DNA of 64,000 nt. Origin: Catonia carolina. Its lineage: Eukaryota > Arthropoda > Insecta > Hemiptera > Achilidae. The DNA lies in the NCBI GenBank assembly GCA_035578175.1, contig JAQMRL010000003.1, positions 105,202,969 to 105,266,968 of the forward strand, given 5' to 3'. Each line of letters begins with the position of its first letter. The stretch's first letter is position 1. The notes under the pieces were generated by a model that ran no database searches, was not told the origin of the DNA, and worked only from the letters and a program-made list of their open reading frames with translations. Positions 47,230 to 54,781 of this stretch are shown here, piece by piece. The translations under genes and the position numbers were made by a program.

Positions 47230-47982
47230 CTGGTGTGAAACACTCACACGACTTTCTCTTGCCAATGCAAATAATTAGCATTATACCTAACGTTAGTCAT
47301 AAAACATTAAAATTAAACAAAAAATTAATCTCAACAAAGCAACTTAATTTTAATCAGGAGTGAATGACGCAAAATGAAAATCAACCTTAGTTTGGCTTAA
47401 TGACACGGAAAATCAAGCTAACTAAGCTCTGTAGAGAAAAATAATCTAAATAAAAGTTATAGATGTTTTAATTTCCTATAAATTTAATTGTATACATTTT
47501 GTCGCGAAATGCATACTAAGGCTGAAATCGTTAAAAAATCTATTTTTTACAGATTTTCATGATAAAAGCCAGAAAATCACTAATTACCGCTAAACTATGC
47601 GTAATAAAAAAAATGTTGAAATAAAAGTTGTAGAATTTTAAATTCTCAACAATTTTTATTATATATATTTTTGCGCTAAAATGCATAAATGCATTAAAGC
47701 CGCAATCTTAAAAAAACTACTTTTTACGAGAAAACAGCCTCCCCAAGAATTTCAGCAGACATGGCGCCTACCCTATCTTATAGAGCATAAAAAATGTAGT
47801 AAATGAGGCGATTTTTAAAAAAATCGTAGGAGCCGTTTTTGAGAAAATCGGAAAAAGTGAAACATGACACGAATAAACAACTACTTTCGGTTGACCAATT
47901 TTGATGAAAATTTTCATGACGGGTTCTCTAGTAGTACCTAACTTAAGTTTAAAGTTCGTACAATTTTCCGTTGTTGAGATAT
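47230..47982 (+). repeat. Family F element, truncated on the right by the Polinton
   Basis: From CTGGTGTGAAACACTCACAC through CTTTCTCTTGCCAATGC to GTTGAGATAT this follows the copy at 21085-22060 block by block. Similarity stops abruptly at 47982; the remaining right part with its GGCAAGAGAAAG end is absent and the Polinton-like array starts. Confidence 0.7.
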
Positions 47983-47988
47983 GTTAGT

Positions 47989-48697
47989 AGTATAAAAGGG
48001 GGCATACTGCGCCACCGCCATTTTGTTTTTTGTGTTATGAGTTAGAGAGTTGGGACTGATGTCATTCTTATCTCGTTGTGTGGTAGACCACGTGACCAGT
48101 TTGGCCACGCCCCTTGACCAATCAGGATCGCGTAATAGAGATAGGCAGTCTTTGGCCACGCCCTCGACCAATCAGGGATCGCGTAAGGAGATAGGCAATC
48201 AGTATAATAGGGGGCATACTGCGCCAACGCCATTTTGTTTTTTGTGTTAAGAGTTGGGACTGATGTAGGGGGCATACTGCGCCACCGCCATTTTGTTTTT
48301 TGTGTTATGAGTTAGAGAGTTGGGACTGATGTCATTCTTATCTCGTTGTGTGGTAGACCACGTGACCAGTTTGGCCACGCCCTCGACCAATCAGGGATCG
48401 CGTAAGGAGATAGGCAATCAGTATAATAGGGGGCATACTGCGCCAACGCCATTTTGTTTGTGTTAAGAATTGGGACTGATGTCATTCTTATCTCGTTGTG
48501 TGGTAGACCACGTGACCAGTTTGGCCACGCCCTCGACCAATCAGGGATCGCGTAAGGAGATAGGCAATCAGTATAATAGGGGGCATACTGCGCCACCGCA
48601 ATTTTGTTTTTTTGTGTTAAGAGTTAGAGAGTTGGGACTGATGTCATTCTTATCTCGTTGTGTGGTAGACCACGTGACCGGTTAGGCCACGCCCCTC
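47989..48697 (+). repeat. Tandem promoter-like repeats at the Polinton left terminus
   Basis: Units begin AGTATAAAAGGGGGCATAC or AGTATAATAGGGGGCATAC at 47989, 48201, about 48265, 48420 and 48570. Full units (about 150-212 bp) contain, left to right, the TATA-like start, CACCGCCATTTTG (YY1/Pho-like), GGACTGATGTCATTCTTATC, CACGTGACC (E-box), GGCCACGCCC (GC-box) and GACCAATCAG (CCAAT box). The second unit lacks its right part. The first AG fits the 5'-AG ends described for Polintons. Reading frames here are chance. Confidence 0.75.
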
Positions 48698-49195
48698 GAC
48701 CAATCAGGACACACCGTCTTTTGTTATCGCTTTAAGTTAGCTCCGCCCATTTCCGGAGGGGTGAGTATGAGGTTGTATCCTCGGCCAATCAGGACACACC
48801 GTCTTTTGTTATCGCTTTAAGTTAGCTCCGCCCATTTCCGGAGGGGTGAGTATGAGGTTGTGTTCTCGACCAATCAGGACACACCGTCTTTTGTTATCGC
48901 TTTAAGTTAGCTCCGCCCATTTCCGGAGGGGAGATGGTGGTTGTTGTGTCTTCGACCATTCAGGGTACACCGTTTTTTGTTATCGCTTTACGTTAGCTCC
49001 GTCCATTTCCGGAGGGGAGATGGTGGTTGTTGTGTCTTCGACCATTCAGGGTACACCGTTTTTTGTTATCGCTTTAGGTAAGCTGCGCCCATTTCCGGAA
49101 GGGTAGATGGCGGTTGTTGTGTGCTCGACTAACCAGGGTACACTGTCGTTTGTTATCGCTTTAGGTAAGCACCGCCCATTTCCGGTGCTGCTGGG
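48698..49195 (+). repeat. Six tandem units of about 86 bp
   Basis: The phrase CGACCAATCAGGACACACCG or a variant recurs about every 86 bases (near 48698, 48783, 48868, 48953, 49039 and 49127), each followed by TGTTATCGCTTTA, GCTCCGCCCATTTCCGGAGG and a GT-rich tail. Each unit holds a CCAAT box, a CCGCCC box and a TTCCGGA motif. Units become more diverged toward the right. Probably part of the terminal repeat. Confidence 0.8.
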
Positions 49196-49318
49196 TGTGA
49201 GTGAGTGAGTGAACCGTGATCGCGTACACTGCAGCCTCTCTCTCTTATATAGGAAATCCCCACCACCACCACCACCACCACCAACCGCTATCCCAGCGTC
49301 CGTCATTCACAACGCGCG
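49196..49318. other. Low-complexity spacer with GTGA and CCA runs
   Basis: Contains GTGAGTGAGTGAGTG near 49196-49212 and an eight-fold CCA run near 49260-49283. Histidine- or proline-rich frames here are artefacts of the run. Confidence 0.6.
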
Positions 49319-49490
49319 CGGGTCCCGAGGTCAGAGGCCCGAGGCCAGAGTCCCGAGGCCAGAGTCCCGAGGCGAGAGTCCCGAGGCCAGAGTCCCGAGG
49401 CCAGAGTCCCGAGGCCAGAGTCCCGAGGCCAGAGTCCCGAGGCCAGAGTCCCGAGGCCAGAGTCCCGAGTCCCGAGTCCCGAGGCTAGAG
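49319..49490 (+). repeat. 14-bp GC-rich minisatellite
   Basis: About eleven copies of GAGGCCAGAGTCCC with small variants. A shorter relative (CGAGTCCCGAGTCCC) stands near 52185-52210. Translated frames are simple PESRGQ-type repeats with no support as genes. Confidence 0.85.
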
Positions 49491-49530
49491 TGAAATTATT
49501 TTTTGTTGTGCCCCCGTTCCACATCGCCCG

Positions 49531-49839
49531 TTAGGCCGGGGGCCCGATGCGTTTCCCAGCAGTGTGTTTCGTTTGAACGGTGTACGCACTGTCCAGCAAT
49601 CCGATCAACGCTACGACATCCAGATTCATCGGTTTGTTGAAGGCGAGATAGTCCTCGATCGAACGTATGGAAACGGACTGTAGAAAAAGTCATTTTATCA
49701 TCAACGCTCCGTCTACGACGTCGGCCTTACCGAACATGATTATATCATTTTTAATCTGCTGATCGATCGCCTCGTTCCATTCTAACAACTGACGGATATC
49801 GTGCTCCGAAACGATCTCACGACACGCGTATGGATCCAT
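49531..49839 (-). pseudogene. Broken paralogue of the 92-residue Polinton protein
   Basis: From an ATG at 49839 the frame follows the protein at 52668-52946 closely (REIVSEHDIRQLLEWN against REIVTEHDIRQLMEWN; later LFLQSVSIRSIEDYLAFN against LFLQSVPIRLIEEYLSFN). A TGA at 49690-49692 sits where the intact paralogue has an arginine codon, so it would stop after 49 residues. The frame behind the stop remains open to 49531. Function unknown. It lies downstream of the paralogue pair at 49968-50405, mirroring the order in the intact copy. Confidence 0.75.
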
Positions 49840-49967
49840 ACAATGTTATACTGCTAGTGCCGAGCCGCCGATCTCGTTTTTATTTCAACGTACTATCCCT
49901 TAATCGAGTAGGCCTTGTGTACGCGTTCACACCGCGCGCACACACACACTTAGACATACATTCAGCT

Positions 49968-50405
49968 CTATTCGTTTTCCCTTTTATACAAGAGTATGTA
50001 GAAACGGATACAAAAGTGTCCTTGAATATAATCGTCTGGGTTTGTCGACGCAGTGCAATCGTTTGCCCGTAGTAGTGGACTTCGATGTCTCCCTTCCACC
50101 ACCACCTTCTTTTTCGCAGAATAAACGGTCACAGTGATATTGGTGTTGCTCGAATCATCGTATTTCATATCCTGTGTGCCAATGACACCTTTTCCGACTC
50201 GAATCTCATTTTTATTACCACATTCGAAATTCACCCAATACATGTTGTTGACGTTGTTAAACGTGACGCATACTTTGACCGGGTCACCATTCACCACACG
50301 GTTGTCGACATCCACAATCAACACGTTAAAGAAATCAACCTTAAAATGTTGAGGTGTTAAGATCTCGTCTCCTATCTTCATCCACAAATCGTCTACGATG
50401 TTCAT
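49968..50405 (-). CDS. Polinton protein of unknown function, paralogue of the gene at 53298-53918
   Basis: From the ATG at 50405 about 145 residues are encoded. It shares with 53298-53918 the N-terminal pattern (MKIGDEILTP..FKV..LIVDV against VRIKVGDALYNPT..IFIVDL), the centre (GDPVKVCVTFNN..YWVNF against GDNVKVSLSFKN..YWCKF), TVTVYSAKKK against TVTVYEAIRK, and the end (DYIQGHFCIRFYILLYK against DYFQGRFCTSFSIIMHK). The frame is open a further 57 codons upstream, but that part aligns at DNA level with the non-coding region upstream of the paralogue, so I place the start at 50405. Beta-rich appearance, no known domain. Possibly a structural or accessory particle protein. Confidence 0.65.
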   Translation of the reverse strand: MNIVDDLWMKIGDEILTPQHFKVDFFNVLIVDVDNRVVNGDPVKVCVTFNNVNNMYWVNFECGNKNEIRVGKGVIGTQDMKYDDSSNTNITVTVYSAKKKVVVEGRHRSPLLRANDCTASTNPDDYIQGHFCIRFYILLYKRENE

Positions 50406-50579
50406 GATGAGGCAGTCACTCACCGACTGACCGACAAACTTCCTGTTCCACTTAAACTCATGCCTTTTGATGTATGCCAAGTACAGTGTACATCCGCGTG
50501 AATGTCGTGCCAAATGGAGTAATGTATCGATGTCGTAGGAAGTCTCACCATGCTCTAACAGCATATGACACATCACGAT

Positions 50580-51520
50580 TGTTGTTCAAGGGTAAAACAC
50601 TTGTCGTCACGCTCCATGTGTGGTGTGCAAACTCGCTGTCCGCAACCGTCTGCTACTGTGTCAAACAAAAGCCTAGCTTCAATGTTTATCAACCGCAAAC
50701 AGCCTGTCGTCTCACTTCCTGTAATCAGATTGCCATCGAGCACAAACGTCGTTCAACGTTTTGCGATCCGGTACGTTAAACAACAACTTTCAGTCGCTAT
50801 CACCCACACGTTTCCGGTACTCCTTTGTATTGTGCTGTTTATCAATCGCAAACATCCTGTCAAAGAGTTTCCGGTAGTTAATTACTACACGGCCTTTGTA
50901 GCTTTTTTATCAACCGCAAACATCCTGTTCGCCTTGTTTATTAACCGCAAACAGTCTGTGAATTAATTGGACTGTTTATCACTTCCTGTAATTAGATTAC
51001 CATCGAGCAAAAACGTCGTTCAACGTTTTGCTATCTACGTCCGGTACGTCAAACAACTACTTTCAGTCGCTATCACCCACATGCTTCCGGTACGCCTTTG
51101 TATTGTGCTGTTTATCAATCGCAAACATCCTGTCAAAGAGTTTCCGGTAGTTAATTACTACTAGGCCTGCTGTTTATCAACCGCAAACATCCTGTCAAAG
51201 AAATCGACTGTTTATCACTTCCTGTAACCAGATTGCAATATCCATTCACGAACTTCCTGAATCGACTTTTATCCAATCACACAACTACTTAAGCTACAGA
51301 CGCTATCAGCCACATGTTTCCGGTAGTTAATTACTACATTAAATATGTTGCAATCTTGTGCAAGATGACACACAACGATGAATAATCTACACATACCAGT
51401 CAACTTTTACTTTACAAGGAAAAAAAGTGAATTAAAAATTCCACGAAATCGACTATAAAATAATAATTGGTTTTTATACATGACCTTGTGTACAAGGAAA
51501 AAAGTGAATTAAATTCATAG
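50580..51520. repeat. Diverged non-coding repeats with CCGGAA and AGGAAGTG motifs
   Basis: A block of about 140 bp (CGTTCAACGTTTTGC to TTTCCGGTAGTTAATTACTAC) occurs at 50752-50886 and again at 51020-51163, with a partial third copy near 51230-51340. The phrases TTTATCAACCGCAAACATCCT and CACTTCCTGTAATYAGATTG recur several times. A further repeat, AAGGAAAAAAGTGAATTAAA, stands near 51417 and 51497. Chance frames exist but are not conserved between copies. A regulatory or replication region is possible. Confidence 0.6.
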
Positions 51521-51660
51521 AAACCGCCATCGCGCGCTCTTTACCATCCGCCGACTCGTATATCGGTTTGCTGAAGGTCAACATCTACGTCAGAACGGCG
51601 TGGTGTGGGAAAATCTGAGTGCTAAACAAGTTTCATAAGCCATTACGGCAAGCTACAGCT

Positions 51661-52180
51661 ATGTCATACAAAGTTCTCACGTCTATCGCCATCGCCGTCA
51701 CCGTCGTCGTCGTCGTTGTCACCGTCGTCACCATCGTCCACCACCGCCTCCCGACAGAAGAAGAAGAAAAAAAAATAACCAACACCGACTTCGGTAAACA
51801 AACAAAATCAAATTACCGCCGCCACCACCACCACCACCACCGCCAGTACCACGACGAACGACCATGTCCTTTTATGCGAATATACAGCGTACGAAATGAG
51901 CGGCGGGGGCGGAACGAAACGAGGCGGCGCTCGGTGCGAAAAAAAAACATTCAACTGCGTCGGGACGTTCGAAGCGGGACGGCCGTTCTTCTGCGATCGA
52001 ACACCGTGCGTCCAGGGACGCCGGGCCGGTACGTTTTTATATTATTGTAACGACCGCCGCCACCACCCCACCGCCGGACGAACACCGTCCGGATGCGTAC
52101 CGCCACAATTAAACTTTGTCGTCCGCAAAGAAAACGTACCGCTAGCCAAATTACTTCCTCCCCCGACGATCGTCGTCTAA
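51661..52180 (+). pseudogene. Membrane-anchored, Thr- and Cys-rich protein locus split over two frames
   Basis: The only plausible plus-strand gene of the element. From ATG 51661 the first frame encodes a start (MSYKVLTSIAIAV) and a strongly hydrophobic valine-rich segment ending in TIVHHRLPTEEEE, a signal anchor. In the next frame (+1), open from about 51780 to 52180, lies a Thr-rich linker and a Cys-rich domain ([39 protein letters not shown]). Anchor, mucin-like linker and such cysteines recall small viral chitin-binding proteins (CBM14/11K-like), but the cysteine spacing is not exact. Either a frameshift mutation, a splice or a programmed shift separates the parts. The second frame has its own ATG only at 51896. 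Confidence 0.45.
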
Positions 52181-52215
52181 AGTCTCGAGTCCCGAGTCCC
52201 GAGTCCCGTGTCCAA

Positions 52216-52252
<37 letters not shown>

Positions 52253-52325
52253 GTAATCCCGTCTGCTCTCAGACGAATCTATTGTCGGCCCGCGCCCCGT
52301 CGATCCACCATAATCCCCACTATCG

Positions 52326-52365
<40 letters not shown>

Positions 52366-52390
52366 TGTGTGTGTGTGTGTAAGTGTGTGT

Positions 52391-52442
<52 letters not shown>

Positions 52443-52470
52443 GTGTGTGTGTGTGAGCTGTTGGACCGGG
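52180..52470. repeat. Inverted CA and GT microsatellites
   Basis: GAGTCCCGAGTCCCGAGTCCC is followed by a CA run (about 52216-52250) and, 80 bases later, an imperfect GT run of about 130 bases (52328-52456). The two runs are complementary and could pair. Thr/His and Val/Cys frames across them are artefacts. Confidence 0.85.
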
Positions 52471-52544
52471 GCCGAGGATATATTTTTTTATGTCCGTACA
52501 GATTAGCACGTCTGTGGCCACGGATATAGGGAAGCTGACGATTT

Positions 52545-52622
52545 TTTTTCTTCCGTTCCACGTCGCCTATGAGGCCGGAATTTTGATGCATTATTATTTT
52601 TTCTTCCAAGTGCTATCCCTTT
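52545..52622 (-). promoter_or_regulatory. Copy of a conserved intergenic repeat
   Basis: CTTCCGTTCCACGTCGCCTA, then GAGGCCGGAA, then GTGCTATCCCTTT: the same block as at 53024-53100 and 53949-54020. It lies downstream of the 92-residue gene. Confidence 0.5.
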
Positions 52623-52667
52623 GTAGGAATAACGCCGCGTTCTGTGTAATGGAGAAGAAAAAACAGG

Positions 52668-52946
52668 TCATATTTTTGTTTGCGCAATGTATGCATTGTC
52701 CAACAGTCTGTGCAACGTCGCCAAATCCAAGTTGATAGGTAAGTTGAAGGAGAGGTATTCCTCGATCAGTCGAATCGGTACGGATTGAAGGAAAAGTCTC
52801 TTCATCGCTAGCGCACTGTCTATCGCTTCCGCTGTACCTATCGATATTACAGAATGTTCAATAAGTCTGTCAATCTCCACGTTCCATTCCATCAGTTGGC
52901 GTATGTCATGTTCCGTGACAATCTCACGAGGCTGTCGGGGGTCCAT
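52668..52946 (-). CDS. 92-residue Polinton protein of unknown function
   Basis: Starts at ATG 52946 and ends at 52668. The protein is short, acidic at the N-terminus and mainly helical (EHDIRQLMEWNVEIDRLIEH, LHRLLDNAYIAQ), with no cysteines and no signal peptide or membrane segment. A paralogue with a premature stop is at 49531-49839; the conservation of most positions between the copies supports this as a real gene. It is the last gene of a repeated pair (beta-rich protein, then this one). A conserved intergenic repeat lies about 80-150 bases upstream of its start. No known domain. Confidence 0.7.
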   Translation of the reverse strand: MDPRQPREIVTEHDIRQLMEWNVEIDRLIEHSVISIGTAEAIDSALAMKRLFLQSVPIRLIEEYLSFNLPINLDLATLHRLLDNAYIAQTKI

Positions 52947-53023
52947 ACCTTACCGAGTCGATGAAACGACTGTGCCAACATCAGATGGGTGGGTCGTATT
53001 TAAACCCGTTAAACAATTAAGGT

Positions 53024-53100
53024 GGTCATTCACTTCCTGTTCCACATCGCCCAAGAGGCCGGAAGGCAGATGCGTTTTTTTTAACGTGCTCTCCCCTGTA
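53024..53100 (-). promoter_or_regulatory. Conserved intergenic repeat upstream of the 92-residue gene
   Basis: CACTTCCTGTTCCACATCGC, CCAAGAGGCCGGAAG, GATGCG, a T8 run, AACGTGCTCTCCCCTGTAGG. On the gene strand it could fold through CTTCCGGCC and GGAAC..GGAAG. It recurs before the gene at 53298-53918, so a shared promoter is the simplest reading. Confidence 0.55.
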
Positions 53101-53124
53101 GGCCTATTGCACGCGAACTTTTAT

Positions 53125-53286
53125 TTAATGTTCATATTTTGCCGCTACCCTAGCGCATATGATGTCCCAACTCTTGTCCATGATCACTTTGGCGAACATG
53201 TACACAAGCAAATTATTTTTCTTGTTGAGACGACGTTTGCGGGCGGAAATCGCGATTAAATGCTCCGGGTTGATGGCTGGCGGCAT
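53125..53286 (-). CDS. Small basic protein, 53 residues
   Basis: A short minus-strand frame from ATG 53286 to TAA 53125 encodes MPPAINPEHLIAISARKRRL followed by NKKNNLLVYMFAKVIMDKSW and a short end. It is basic in the middle and predicted helical, with no known motif. It starts 11 bases after the stop of the 53298-53918 gene, fills a gap that would otherwise be empty, and its stop codon overlaps an AATAAA polyadenylation signal. The corresponding gap in the other copy of the module (49840-49967) is too short to hold it. A real small gene is plausible but not proven. Confidence 0.45.
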   Translation of the reverse strand: MPPAINPEHLIAISARKRRLNKKNNLLVYMFAKVIMDKSWDIICARVAAKYEH

Positions 53287-53297
53287 AGCGCAGTTGA

Positions 53298-53918
53298 TCA
53301 GAATACACGAATGTAACGACGACAGCTGCTGCTAAAGTTTTTATGCATGATTATAGAAAAACTTGTACAAAAACGACCTTGAAAGTAATCTGCCGTAGTG
53401 GGGTAGGCGATATCAGATCGCTCCTCTGTTTCGTATGCTACTAACAGCGGCGTTGCCGGTCCGTCTACCGTATCGTATCCGCCTATGCTATCACACACCA
53501 CTCTTTGAAACCGTTGTTTTTTCCTTATAGCCTCATAAACTGTGACGGTCAGCACATTGTTGCCATTCTCAGAACTTGCAAGCCTATTCAAAGTGCTTTC
53601 CTCCAAATCCAGTTGTGTCGAATCGTGCAATTTGTATGCTCTCACGCTATGGTCGTCGTCGTCGACTTTGAAGCCGGAGAATACAATCTTTTCTCGTCCG
53701 ATTATGTTAATATGACGGTTTTTAACCTTGAACTTACACCAGTACTTTTTCTCGCAATTTTTGAAGCTCAAAGACACTTTTACGTTATCTCCGGCCGCAC
53801 TAAACTCGTGTCGGCAAAGGTCAACAATAAATATGTTGTTGTTCACCTTCAAATTGTAGTTGGTTGGATTGTAGAGAGCATCTCCAACTTTGATGCGCAC
53901 GTCTCGTACCGTGTCCAT
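53298..53918 (-). CDS. Polinton protein of unknown function (206 residues), paralogue of 49968-50405
   Basis: Starts at ATG 53918. Residues 8-30 (RIKVGDALYNPTNYNL), 43-62 (GDNVKVSLSFKN..YWCKF), the TVTVYEAIRKK segment and the end DYFQGRFCTSFSIIMHK are shared with the gene at 49968-50405. A charged insertion in the middle (VDDDDHSVRAYKLHDSTQ) is absent from the paralogue. Alternating hydrophobic residues suggest beta structure. No signal peptide, membrane segment or known domain. A conserved intergenic repeat lies 30-100 bases upstream. Possibly a particle surface or accessory protein; this is a guess. Confidence 0.7.
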   Translation of the reverse strand: MDTVRDVRIKVGDALYNPTNYNLKVNNNIFIVDLCRHEFSAAGDNVKVSLSFKNCEKKYWCKFKVKNRHINIIGREKIVFSGFKVDDDDHSVRAYKLHDSTQLDLEESTLNRLASSENGNNVLTVTVYEAIRKKQRFQRVVCDSIGGYDTVDGPATPLLVAYETEERSDIAYPTTADYFQGRFCTSFSIIMHKNFSSSCRRYIRVF

Positions 53919-53948
53919 GTTGACGGTGCAATGGGCATCGGTCGACTG

Positions 53949-54020
53949 ACTTCCAGTTCCACACCGCCCAAGAGGCCGGAAGTATGGCGCGTTTTTTTTA
54001 ACGTGCTATCCCCAATAGGC
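53949..54020 (-). promoter_or_regulatory. Conserved intergenic repeat upstream of the 206-residue gene
   Basis: GACTTCCAGTTCCACACCGC, CCAAGAGGCCGGAAG, GCGCG, a T8 run, AACGTGCTATCCCCAATAGG: the best match to 53024-53100. A weaker form (AACGTACTATCCCTTAATCG) lies at about 49890-49910, upstream of the broken 92-residue paralogue, and another trace (CGTTCCACATCGCCCGTTAG) at about 49515. Confidence 0.55.
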
Positions 54021-54084
54021 CTAATGCACATGATAATTTATATATTTTTTGTTATTTTTATAATTTTTTTTATTTATCAATTTA

Positions 54085-54756
54085 TTATCGTGGTATAATT
54101 ACATCGAATTCTATCGGAATGTTGTGTACGTAATATTTAACGCACGCAATGTGCCAGTCATAAAAGTCCCCGCACCATGCGCACACCACTTTGTTTGTCG
54201 TCGTGTCGTAGTGAAATCCGGCTTTGGCCAATTCTTTACACCTGTCTGTCGGAAGATTCGAGGCGTCCAACGATTGCAAACGGTTACTTTCACGTGTGTA
54301 GTCGCGCAGTTGTTTCAGCCATTCCATGTAGAAAACGGCCGATTGAAGGGCACACCGTACACCGCTTGCGTGCACCGGACAGGTCAAACTGTCATCAGTG
54401 AATGAAGGTTTTGGCGCCGAGTCCGGTATCTGTTTCACATTACTGTGAAACTTTTGTAAGAAACGCACCTTCTCCAAACCCTTGGTGTATATCGTATCAA
54501 AGTACGCGCACAGCTGCTTCATCACCGGCTCCGAATACTCGACGTCGCCGTGTTCCCATCTAATGTAGTGGTAACGGGTCTCTACCCATTCTGCCGTCCG
54601 CTGATGGCTCTTGTCCAGTAGTGTTTTCGCGTATGGTGGTCGGAAAAACAGATGGGTAAAGTGTTTCTGTTCGTCGACCAGCACCAGCTCCTTGACGATG
54701 TATTCGTTGTCGTTGTCGCGGAACGCGTGAAACTCGATGACCCCTGTCCCACTCAT
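54085..54756 (-). CDS. Polinton protein with C-terminal BIR-like zinc domain
   Basis: 223 residues from ATG 54756. Residues 1-140 follow a pattern I associate with Polinton proteins of unknown fold (EYIVKELVLVD, FRPPY, RYHYIRWEHGDVEY, KGLEKVRFLQKF, CPVHASG). An exonuclease-like (RNase H) fold is possible but no clear DEDD residues are seen. Residues 159-212 look like a baculovirus IAP repeat: R159, LAKAGFHYDTTTNKVVCAWC (C192, C195), W201 and H211. The last BIR cysteine is missing because the protein ends 12 residues after H211. BIR domains bind caspases or IAP antagonists, so an anti-apoptotic role is conceivable. AATAAA signals follow the stop. Confidence 0.65.
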   Translation of the reverse strand: MSGTGVIEFHAFRDNDNEYIVKELVLVDEQKHFTHLFFRPPYAKTLLDKSHQRTAEWVETRYHYIRWEHGDVEYSEPVMKQLCAYFDTIYTKGLEKVRFLQKFHSNVKQIPDSAPKPSFTDDSLTCPVHASGVRCALQSAVFYMEWLKQLRDYTRESNRLQSLDASNLPTDRCKELAKAGFHYDTTTNKVVCAWCGDFYDWHIACVKYYVHNIPIEFDVIIPR

Positions 54757-54781
54757 GGCGGAAGACTGACGTTGTGAAGCA

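Noticed and set aside
48042..48596. Frames of 77-94 residues in the terminal tandem array
   Set aside because: They repeat with the DNA unit and share no features of a protein family.
49319..49490. CRISPR-like appearance of the short regular repeats
   Set aside because: Units are directly adjacent with no unique spacers, and the setting is eukaryotic.
49209..49524. PESRGQ-like and His-rich frames over the GC-rich minisatellite
   Set aside because: Open in several frames because the 14-bp unit lacks stops. A repeat artefact.
50406..50576. 57-codon N-terminal extension of the gene at 49968-50405
   Set aside because: It starts at GTG, is absent from the paralogue, and its DNA aligns partly with the paralogue's upstream region.
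50474..51164. Plus-strand frames of 65-133 residues in the repeat region
   Set aside because: The frames are not kept between repeat copies and run opposite to the gene block. The similarity is at DNA level.
52093..52609. Reading frames of 80-150 residues across the CA/GT runs on both strands
   Set aside because: They consist of Thr-His or Val-Cys repeats generated by the microsatellite. No independent coding signal.
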